The translations under genes were made by a program, and so were the position numbers. DNA of 64,000 nt from Hypomesus transpacificus (Eukaryota; Chordata; Actinopteri; Osmeriformes; Osmeridae): positions 2,383,673 to 2,447,672 of the forward strand of contig NC_061073.1 in NCBI RefSeq assembly GCF_021917145.1, in the 5' to 3' direction. Shown here piece by piece: positions 55,365 to 64,000 of the stretch. Below the pieces are notes generated by a model, which worked only from the letters and a program-made list of their open reading frames with translations, ran no database searches and was not told where the DNA came from. Every line of letters begins with the position of its first letter. The stretch's first letter is position 1.

Positions 55365-56666
55365 TTTCCTTTGTGTCGAACTGCCACAGTCCAAGAAGGC
55401 TTTAAATGTATCTAGGGTAACAGTAAAAGGGTAGCATGAACCAAAACATACTTTCTAAAGTCCACCACAGATTTCTTCTTTTTATAAATGTTTATCAGCC
55501 CAACACCCTCCCTAAAACCCACCAGACTGTTGAGAGGCACTGTTGGTCCAACTCCACAGATGACACATTCTCACATTTAGTTTTTCCTTGTTCTTACATT
55601 CTTATGTTCTCAAGTTCTCAAGTTCTCATGTTCTCATGTTCTCATGTTCTCATGTTCTCATGTTCTCATGTTCTCTGTCTCCAGGTGACATATCCAGTGC
55701 GTGTGTTCTTCCTGCTGGGGGTGGAGACTCTGATAGTGACCAACGCTGCTGGAGGTCTGAACTCCAGCTTCAACGTGGGCGACATCATGCTGATCAGAGA
55801 CCACATCAACATGCCAGGCTTCGCCGGCCAGAACCCTCTCTGTGGTCACAACGATGAGAGGTGAGCCGACCGCATCTTCAAACACTGGATTCATGGATAG
55901 ATGTTTGTATGCTGTGCTGATGAAGCACATGTAAACTGCTCTGTGTTCGCTTCATAGATCTTGGGTTCTTTGTGGTATTGCTGTACTGCATTACACTGTA
56001 TTTGTGACTGTGTATGTGTGTGTATATGTGGCGGTGCGTGTGTGTGTGTCTGCCTGGTGTGTGTGTCTGTGCATGGTGTGCATGCGTGCGTGTGCGTCTA
56101 GGTTTGGCGTTCGTTTCCCCTGCATGTCTGATGCGTACGACCGTGAGCTGGGCACCATGGCCCGGAGGACAGCGGAGGAACAGGGTTGTGGCTCCTTCCT
56201 CCAACAGGGCGTCTACTGCATGCTGGCAGGGCCCACCTTCGAGACCATCGCTGAGTGTCGTGCTCTGCAGGTCCTGGGGGCCGATGCTGTGGGTTAGTAT
56301 GGGACCACCGGAGCATGAGCACAGCCACATACTGACAGAAGCACAGCACAGCACTAACCCCCCCCCCCCCCCCCTCTGTTTCCACTTCTTCCTCCCGTAC
56401 CTCCCTTCCACTCCTGCTCCCTCCTGCCCCCCTCCCTCCCTCCCCCCCTCCCTCCCCCCCACCTTCCAGGTATGAGCACGGTACCCGAGGTGGTGGTGGC
56501 GCGTCACTGCGGCATGCGCGTGCTGGGCTTCTCCCTCATCACCAATAAGGTGGTGACGGACTACGACAGCCAGCAGAAGGCCAACCACCAGGAGGTGCTG
56601 CAGACCACTGAGATGAGGGCCAAGGACCTGCAGAGGCTGGTCAGACACATGGTGGGCCAGTTATAG
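52159..56666 (+). CDS. pnp: Purine nucleoside phosphorylase (6 exons)
   Basis: Cytosolic enzyme of purine salvage that splits (deoxy)inosine and (deoxy)guanosine with phosphate into base and (deoxy)ribose-1-phosphate. Exons 52159-52187, 54263-54432, 54759-54862, 55685-55860, 56102-56292 and 56470-56666 join to 288 residues (human 289). Every active-site residue of the trimeric family that I can place is present with a constant +6 offset from human: Ser39, Arg90, His92, Tyr94, Ala122, Glu207, Met225, Ser226, Asn249 and His263. A nine-codon first exon is separated from the rest by a 2.07-kb intron full of repeats. Exon 2 has two in-frame acceptors 6 bp apart; the upstream one (exon from 54263) gives SYSYEDY, which best matches the family. 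Teleosts have several pnp paralogues (pnp4a, 4b, 5a, 5b, 6), one of them an iridophore gene; I cannot tell which this is. The C-terminus is shorter than human and ends VGQL. Confidence 0.95.
53075..53164 (+). repeat. 90-bp direct repeat, copy 1 (pnp intron 1)
   Basis: Reads ACAATGGGGACATTCGGGCA at its start and CATCAACTGCTCAG at its end. It appears base-for-base identical to 55193-55282. Confidence 0.9.
53162..53246. repeat. Perfect 39-bp inverted repeat (hairpin) in pnp intron 1
   Basis: Left arm 53162-53200 (begins CAGCTGGTAATGGCACTCTC) and right arm 53208-53246 (ends GTGCCATTACCAGCTG) are exact reverse complements around GACACAC. A further G-C pair makes it 40 bp with a 5-base loop. Confidence 0.95.
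53461..53995 (+). repeat. Interspersed repeat copy C (pnp intron 1)
   Basis: Longest of three related copies. It opens with a SINE-tail-like CATTTAGCAGACGCTTTTAT, continues with the body shared with copy B, and ends with the block shared with copy A (AACCTTGGGAGGAGCAATTC then CCAGAGACGG). No open frame of note; a non-autonomous element, class not determined. Confidence 0.75.
54535..54745 (+). repeat. ~29-bp tandem repeat in pnp intron 2
   Basis: Six to seven diverged copies of a unit containing GTGTTGAGTGTGAACTCTGC and ATTAACGCT. Confidence 0.85.
55193..55282 (+). repeat. 90-bp direct repeat, copy 2 (pnp intron 3)
   Basis: Second copy of the 53075-53164 segment, in the same orientation; here it is followed by a (CT)n run at 55304-55359 rather than the hairpin. 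Confidence 0.9.
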
Positions 56667-57508
56667 ACCTTGTTCACTGGGCTGGACCAGAATACTTAGT
56701 GGTCTGAACTAAATTAACAATCTGGACTGGACCATGTCTGGCCATGGCCCTTCATACAGGCCGTATTGATCGCGTGAAGATGAATGTATTTAGAGTTTTA
56801 GCAGAGTTCAGATAAATGGGAAATTGTGTAATGGATTAGTCGTTTTTGTGATGACAGGGTAGAGTCAAGATGAGGGATTACTCAGATCAGGGTGCTGGAA
56901 GAAGAGGAGAGTGGCCAGTGAAAGACGGCTTTGTGGGCATGCCTAAAGTAGCACACTGCATGGATTGGCCCAAACATTAACATAACGAGGCTAGTACAAT
57001 ACATGTGGAATATGCCTCGGTGAGAGAAAAACTCCTTACCACAGAGAAGCTGAATGTACCTCAGGGAGCAGGGATAGCATGTTTTAGAAAGGGACATTCC
57101 GGTCTTACATGCCTTGGTTCTGATTAAGAATCATGGTTTATTATTGCCTATAAACAATGGTGGCATTGATTTCATATTTTTATAATTATATTTTATTAAA
57201 TGTCAATCGTATGAACAAATGGGAAGTATAAGATTAATATCTGATTTATGAGAGTTTATCTAAAATATTAAAACGTCCTAGGGGTTATTTTAATATCCAT
57301 GTGTTGATGTATGTTGAAGGGATGTCATGTGTTCACCTGTCACAAAGTTCACACAATGTCTTCAGAAAGTGACTGTAGCTGAAAGGAACAGATGGAAGAG
57401 TTATTATTATTATTATCTGGGCTTTATCTTAAGATGCTGTACAAACACATCATTCTCAATCAAGGCTGTGGTTTCCTGTGTGTTATGTATACGTCATTCT
57501 GAAATAAA
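56667..57508 (+). other. pnp: pnp 3' UTR with polyadenylation signal
   Basis: Canonical AATAAA at 57503-57508, 837 bases after the stop codon; no other gene in between. Confidence 0.55.
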
Positions 57509-58698
57509 ACCACAAATACCATGTACAATATCTGCTCTACTGTTGTGAGTGACACACACAAACACACACACACAGCATTGGACCACCACAAGTCTCAATC
57601 TACCTACACATGTGACACACATAGGGAAGACAGAACACATGCCAATGCACAGATCCTTTGAAATTAGCTGAATAAGTAACAGCATAGCAGTGGCTCTCCC
57701 CTACCTTCTGGATCATTCATGAGCTAAGCGGCCACACGAAGGTGGGGCTGGGATGAAATATTAACAGTGAGGCAGAAATAGATGAGAATCTCCTCCGGGC
57801 TTGTCTCCAGGACACAGGAAACTACCGAGAGAAGATGGATGGGAGGAGTGACGAAGGAGAGGAAAACAGCAGCGTGGAGAGAGAAATATTGAAGTGTGGG
57901 AGAGGGGAGAGAGAGGGAGGAGGGGAGGGGAGAGGAGAACGTGAGGCGAGGAGAAAGGGTGGAGAGGAGAATGGGAGAAGAGGAGAGGAGAAGGGGAGGA
58001 GAGGAGAGGAGAGGAGAAAGGGGAGTGCAGTGGAGTAGAGGAGAAAGAGAGGAGAGACCGGTTGAGGTGACAGCTCTTGTCTGTAATGATCTATGTGTCC
58101 CTATCGTGGCAGGTGAGTGGAGGTCAGATTATTGATCCAGCTGTAAAGAGAGATGCAAAGGAGGGTGACTGAGACAGCTCTGTTCTGCTAAGGGAACGTG
58201 TCCACATCCCCAAGACCTGCCAGCCTGTCTGCCATCTGGCAGCACACATCCTGACAAACATACATTCATGATTCATTCAAACATCTATTTAGACCCATTA
58301 GGAAGACCTACGGGTAATATTTGGGCCTTTCCCTCTTCCACACACGCGCAAACATAAACATACACACAATAAAGACACACACACACAAAAGAAGACTGCT
58401 AGTTAGAAAGAGTAAATTTGTCTGAAGCTAATGGGACCAACGGGACGCCTAGGGATGTTCGGATGGACAGAAGATCTCTAAACAGAGGTCCTGTCCCCGA
58501 TTACAGCATTCTGCCTTTACGCACTGCTGTAGTGTTGCGAAGAAATTTGTGTCACTGCGCCACCCTCACGTGACAGGTGGTACTGCAGCCCACGCTCTGG
58601 TTTAAAAGCAACTTGCAGCGCGGGGGGGCTACAGTGTGGCCGGACTAAAGCAAAGTTTGCACGGGATTTCTAGCGCTCTGGAGAACACATCTGACACC
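57509..58698. other. pnp-calb2 intergenic spacer
   Basis: No gene recognised. It holds a purine-rich (GGAGAGGAGAA) block at 57,850-58,060. A TATA-like TTTAAAA at 58601-58607, followed by GC-rich sequence, lies about 95 bp before the calb2 start and may be the calb2 core promoter. Confidence 0.4.
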
Positions 58699-61600
58699 AT
58701 GGCCAACAAGCAACAGCAAGTACCCTATCTGCATTTGGCTGAACTCACTGCCTCGCAGTTCCTGGAGATCTGGAAACATTTCGACTCTGACGGTCAGTTA
58801 CTGTTTTTTATTGTTACTTAATTTAAAGTTGCTCAATGAATATTTAATGTTGTGTGTTTTTGTATGAAATACATGAATAAATGGTGAGGGGAAAACAGGT
58901 GTGTATCGATTCTGTTCATCAGACGTTTTTAATTTATATTTTGTTTTCACACAAAGCTTGAGAATGGAGTGATGGAAATGTGTGAATTCTGCAGAGATGC
59001 GACAGACGGACACCTAATTTACATTAATTATAAACCTATAAATTGTTATTCCAATTTAATATTCAATGAGATTGAATGCTAGATAATGAATCTGCGTTTA
59101 TTTTTTCAGATCAAACTGGGTCTCTCATCTTTTCTATTACTTTTCTGCGTGCTTTTAGACGGTGGTGTCTCGTGAGCTTCGCAGCTCAAACGTGTTGGGA
59201 TGTTAGTTTTCCCCCCCATCTCATTGCTAAATGAACATTTTAGACAAACGACCCCGCACTGACGGTTTGTTTGTGTAGAGTTGGAAACGGTAGCCCGCCT
59301 CTGACTAGACAGAATCAGAGTCCAGTTGACCTTGGCTTTCACCTGAACGGAAGGCAACTGCAGCTGCTGTGCTGGGGATGGGTGGCAGCCAGGGAGGGAG
59401 GAGGGAGGGGGGAGGAAGGGGGGAGGGAGGGGGGAGGGAGGGGGGAAGGAGGGGGGGGGGGGGAGGGAGGGAGAGAGGGGGGTTAGCACTCCCTCAGCAC
59501 TGGCCTAAAGTCAGTTTCTTCATTTACATATTGTACCTAATTTGCCAATCAAATATGATGCATCCCAACATTTGGCTACCAAGGATTTTGTTTCAACAGT
59601 CAGTGCAACACTAGAGTCTTATGGTGGGACGTGATTTGTTCGCAAGGCGGTTGTTAGAGATTTCCAACAAAGACTATGCATATCTGTGTTTGTGTGTGCG
59701 CTTCTGCGTATATGTAAATGTCAGTTGGAACCCAAGGCAAGTTCTGGGAAATCCTTGTTTTTGGTTTTCATGCTGAATGGTATCGTCACTTCACTAATCA
59801 CAAAATGCACACAATCCCCTCAACATTTGCCCTCAAGAAGTTTAATGAAGCATATTGGACAGACACAGACATTGGTTTGTGTCCAGTCTAGATCTTTCTT
59901 GTCACTTTCTACACTTGTAGTATTCTGGCATGGTCTTTAATTCAATCAGCTGGCCTGTCATGTATTTAGTCCAATGTGTAAATTGAGTCCAGATCTGGTC
60001 TGTAGACAGTTCCTGTCTTGAGTGTAACATATAGGTGAAGTATCTGGTTTGTATTTGGTCCAAATGTATATTATTTATATTTAGTCATATTCTGCAGTCT
60101 GCAGTCATACCTGGTCTGTTGCTGGCCCTGTTCTGGTTTGGTCAGGTCTATAGTTATACCTGGTCTGTATTGAGTCTTGTTGTATAGCTTGTTTAGATCT
60201 GTTCTCCTGTTCTTGAGTATTCTGGATGAGCGGTCTGTTCTCTCTTTCCAGGTAATGGTTACATTGAGGGGAAGGAACTGGAGAACTTCTTCAGGGAGCT
60301 GGAGGTTGCACGCAGAGGATCTGGAGTGGTGAGTCCATAACAGGGTGAAGATCTACTGTCACCAACTACAAACAACTTTGCAGGGCCCGGCCAATTCCAG
60401 CCCAATATTTGTTGTAAAGATGAAAGTGTGTGTATGTGTGTGTGGCAATTACAGGACCCAACAAATGCTACCTTCAAAGAGAAGATGAAAGAGTTCATGC
60501 AGAAGTTTGACAAGAACAAAGATGGCAGGATTGAGATGTCAGAGGTGAGTCTGTAGCTTTGCATCTCCAAGGACGTAGGCCAGCTGCTCTCAGGTCATAA
60601 CTGAGATCTGATGTCTGCCAGGTGTCGTATTAGTCTCAAATCTCCTTCCTTGTCCTTCTCCCTCCTCCCCCCCCCCTCTCTTCATCCCTTCCTTCTCCTC
60701 TCTGGCACGTCTTCACTGTGTCTCTCTACTGTTCCCTTCCTCTCCCTCTCCATCCTGCATCACCTCACCCCTCTGACAACCCCCGAACCCCCTCCACAGC
60801 TGGCCCAAATCCTTCCCACAGAGGAGAATTTCCTGCTTTGCTTCAGACAGTACGTTGGCTCCAGCACTGAGTTCATGGCGGTGAGTACAGGAAGTGAAGG
60901 TGAGTTCAGGAAGTGGAGGAGAGTAGGGGAAGTGTAGTTGAGTACAGGAAGTGGACGTGAGTACAGGAAGTGGAGGGGAGAAGAGGAAGTGACAGTGTTG
61001 AATTCAGCAAGATGACAGAACCAAAACAAAAAACTGAAATAATTAGAGATGTTGATGTAAGAGACAAGATATGTATCACTCAGTCCTTATCCAAGGATTA
61101 GTTCTAAGGAGTGGTAGTCAAAATACAGGACAAGTGATGAGAACCAGAAGGGATGGTATTGTAGGTAGGATTGATGAAAGCCATAATTAAATGTTCTCAT
61201 TAACTAACTTCACAAAACTTATTAGCAAACTCTAAAAGCTAACTACAGTACCTAAAACGTTACATAGCCACCCAGCTAACCAGCAAAGTGGTGATCTGAG
61301 GGAATAAGCGTGAAGGTGGTGAAGGGAGGCTTTTAGATTGGTGGAAGGAAAAAGAGAAGTCCAACCTATTTTCAGCTTCATAGATAATACATGGAGAAGA
61401 TGAGGGGGGAGCAGGAGGGGGAGAGGGGTATCTATCTTTGATAAGAGCTGTTCTGCAGATAGAGACACAAAGTCCAACAGACAGAGGGCTGTAAAGGTAG
61501 GAAAGTTAGAAGAAACAGGAGAGATGCCATGTAGAGAGCTTGCTGTCACCTGCCAAGTGACACTATTGCCAAGGAATTGGTCTTGGTATGGAAGCTATTC

Positions 61601-62903
61601 ATGTTGATACTACTATTATGTTCTTTGGTTTGCAGGCATGGCGACGGTATGACACTGATAGAAGTGGTTACATTGAGGCAAACGAACTGAAGGTAAGGTT
61701 GTTTGAGATTGGGACTTAATTACTCGACCAAAATTGTACCTATATAGAGTTTGCAGCCTGGTTTAAAACTAGTATAGTAAACAGTGTAATGATATCCTAT
61801 AAAATATTTAGGCTTTTTTTTTATTATTATTGGATCATAAGGTTTTGTTTGGTCCTGGAGTGGCCCTAATTTTTTCTCAGATCTTCTGATCAGCATAGCA
61901 ATACAACCTTCTGATGGTTCTATGGGTGCTGATTAGGTATAACGTGAGAATCTTCTTTTGTGTTCAGGGCTTCCTGTCAGACTTGCTGAAGAAGGCCAAT
62001 AGACACTATGATGACCAGAAGCTGCATGAGTACACACAGACCATAGTGAGTAAAGATGTCAACTCCCAATCCCTCCTCACCTCCCAACCCCTCCTCACCT
62101 CCCATTCCCTCCTCACCTCACAACCCATCAGCCCTTGTAGGTTGTGTGTTCCAAGGACCACATGTTCAGACATCTGCAGCCTTGTGCAGGCCAGATGCGT
62201 GATCTGTGTCCCTCCAGGTAGACACGCCATCTGTGACAGAGACCGACTCGCTCTGAGAGCCACGCGAGGCACGGCTCCAAAACGAATACAACCCCCCTAA
62301 TGTTCCTCTTCTCCCTGTTTTCTCTACATCTCCATCTCCTGGTCGTTCTCCCTCTCTATATATATATCTCCATCTCTCTCTCCTGCTCTTTCTTTCTCTA
62401 GCTGAGGATGTTTGATCTGAATGGAGATGGGAAGCTGGGTCTATCAGAGATGGCCAGGTAACAGATAACATGTCGCGATATGTATTCACGTTCAACACTT
62501 CTTGACGTTCCTCTATTGTCTGACTGCTGTGTTCTTATATATCTGCTCCCATCTCTCTGCTCCTCTCATCAAGACTCCTTCCTGTACAAGAAAACTTTTT
62601 ACTCAAGTTCCAGGTAATAGCAGTTTTTGTGTTAGCATGTTGGCCAGACTTAAGCTATACACTCACCTGAGTGTGAGTGTTAAGCTGAAGGTTAAGCTGG
62701 CCCACCAGGCTAGACTTGTGCATGACTTGTGTGGTATTTCTTTGAGGAACAATCAGGCACTCAACCGGGTCAGAAAGCTCTCATCCTCAAATCTTTTGAT
62801 GTCATGTTGCTCGTCCATCAAGATATCCAATTTGGCACTTGTCTTTCAGGGTATGAAGATGAACACAGAGCAGTTCAATGCTGTCTTCAAGTTCTACGAC
62901 AAG
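58699..62903 (+). CDS. calb2: CALB2 calretinin, 5' portion (9 exons; 3' end beyond window)
   Basis: Cytosolic hexa-EF-hand calcium buffer/sensor of neurons. Exons 58699-58792, 60252-60328, 60455-60544, 60800-60880, 61636-61692, 61968-62045, 62402-62457, 62574-62613 and 62850-62903 join in phase to 209 codons, against 271 in human. The N-terminus (PYLHLAELTASQFLEIWKHF) is nearly identical to human calretinin and differs from calbindin-D28k. EF-hand loops are at residues 29-40 (DSDGNGYIEGKE), 76-87 (DKNKDGRIEMSE), 120-131 (DTDRSGYIEANE) and 164-175 (DLNGDGKLGLSE), all with normal liganding positions. Loop 5 begins at Asp208 and is cut by the intron after Lys209. The rest of EF5, EF6 and the C-terminus should lie downstream. 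Teleosts have calb2a and calb2b; which one this is cannot be decided here. Confidence 0.96.
58793..60251 (+). other. calb2 intron 1
   Basis: A 1,459-bp intron with a G-rich minisatellite (GGAGGGAGGGGGGA type) at 59390-59480. The remainder is AT-rich with no recognised gene or element. Confidence 0.5.
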
Positions 62904-64000
62904 GTACACCTCGAATCGGCAATTCCTTTGTTTGTAAGGTGTGTGTGAATGTGTGAAGAGATGAATGAGTCAGAGAGGGGAGGAGAGAAAAGGAGAAGAG
63001 GGAAGAAGATTATGGGGAGAGAAGAAAAGGAGTACAAAAATAAATAAGAGAGGCTTGCGTGTGTTTCGCTGGGCCGGAGGCTCGCTGACGACTAGAACAG
63101 ACTCTCAATTATAAATGAGAGTCAGTCCATGAACACATGATGTGTGTCAAACGCTAACATTACGCTAGCTAACATCATTATCCCAGCACGGGTGTGCAGC
63201 TCCGCCCTGCAGGTCCGTCGCTGGCAGCTGCTGCTGTAGCATTGAGGGTAAAACAGAGAGGCGGGAGGGAGAAGGAGGACAGGTCAACCGAGCGCTAACA
63301 AGGCTCCCAGTGCCGCAACCAAAATGTGCAGAGCTTGGAAAAATACGAAATGTTTGGCTGCACGCAACCAAGGCATGCTGTTCTGCACTCTCCAGTCCCA
63401 CCAACTCCCGCTGTGCAGATTGGCTTTCACAGTTACTCTTTTTCTTAAGTCCACCATCTACTCTTCTCTACTGTATATCCATCGTTTTTTTCCAGCCTTC
63501 AATGTATATTCTCTTCATCTCTCGCCTCCATCCCTCTTATAGGCTCCTTCATCCTTCCAAGTTCCATTCCATCCTTACAAACTACACTTCATCCTTTTAA
63601 TTTCTTCGCTGTTTCCTTGTCACTCCATCTCTCTCCTACATCCCTCTGACTGTGTCTGCCTGTCACTCCATCTCTCTCCTACATCCCTCCATCCCTCTGA
63701 CTGTGTCTGCCTGTCACTCCATCTCTCTCCTACATCCCTCCATCCCTCTGACTGTGTCTGCCTGTCACTCCATCTCTCTCCTCCATCCCTCCATCCCTCT
63801 GACTGTGTGTCTGCCTCTCACTCCATCTCTCTCCTCCATCCCTCCATCCCTCTGACTGTCTGTCTGCCTGTCACTCCATCTCTCTCCTCCATCCCTCTGA
63901 CTGTCTGTCTGCCTGTCACTCCATCTCTCTCCTCCATCCCTCTGACTGTGTGTCTGCCTGTCACTCCATCTCTCTCCTCCATCCCTCTGACTGTGTGTCT
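62904..64000 (+). other. calb2 intron 9 (partial)
   Basis: Starts with GTACAC after exon 9 and runs off the window. No further calb2 exon is found. The right third is a minisatellite (separate entry). Confidence 0.6.
63643..64000 (+). repeat. 51/45-bp minisatellite in calb2 intron 9
   Basis: Eight units starting CTGACTGTGTCTGCCTGTCA (at 63646, 63697, 63748, 63799, 63852, 63897, 63942 and 63987). The first units are about 51 bp and the last 45 bp, the difference being one CCATCCCT step. The array continues past the window end. Confidence 0.92.

Overview
This is a piece of a vertebrate, almost certainly teleost fish, nuclear genome. Genes are split into many short exons by GT-AG introns, and introns and spacers are crowded with (CA)n/(GT)n, (GA)n and (GGGA)n microsatellites, minisatellites, tRNA-derived SINEs and a hAT-type MITE. 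There is no prokaryotic, organellar or viral gene content. Protein identities come from recognising the translated exons; comparisons with human proteins are from memory, not from a database search.

Layout. 1-5,500: no gene recognised. About 5,500-10,760 (+): pskh1, an N-myristoylated serine/threonine kinase with two coding exons. About 11,270-23,101 (+): mbtps1 (site-1 protease/SKI-1), 22 coding exons giving a complete 1,064-residue protein. 24,396-28,619 (+): slc38a8, nine coding exons, 438 residues. 29,791-29,890: a run of 100 N, most simply a scaffold gap of unknown size. 29,895-50,101 (-): the N-terminal half (about 2,540 codons in 45 exons) of hydin, the axonemal central-apparatus protein; the rest of hydin is absent from the window. 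52,159-57,508 (+): a complete purine nucleoside phosphorylase, six exons, 288 residues. 58,699 to the window end (+): calb2 (calretinin), nine exons (209 codons); the last exons lie outside the window.

These genes do not form a pathway or operon. pskh1 is a Golgi/ER-associated kinase, mbtps1 a Golgi protease activating SREBP and ATF6, slc38a8 an amino-acid transporter, hydin a motile-cilium component, pnp a purine-salvage enzyme and calb2 a neuronal calcium buffer. hydin and pnp are divergent, with about 2 kb between start codons, and a good RFX X-box (50,518-50,531) lies on the hydin side. The N gap means that adjacency of the pskh1-mbtps1-slc38a8 block to the hydin-pnp-calb2 block is asserted by the assembly, not shown by continuous sequence.

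The most unusual structure is at splice sites. The 3' end of mbtps1 exon 10, with its 5' splice site, is tandemly copied about nine more times into the intron. A smaller, decayed version of the same kind of event is seen at hydin exon 22. mbtps1 also has a 99-bp, stop-free, in-frame GC-AG intron, and complementary poly-G and poly-C tracts flank exons 17-18. I see no sign of a wholly new multi-gene system.
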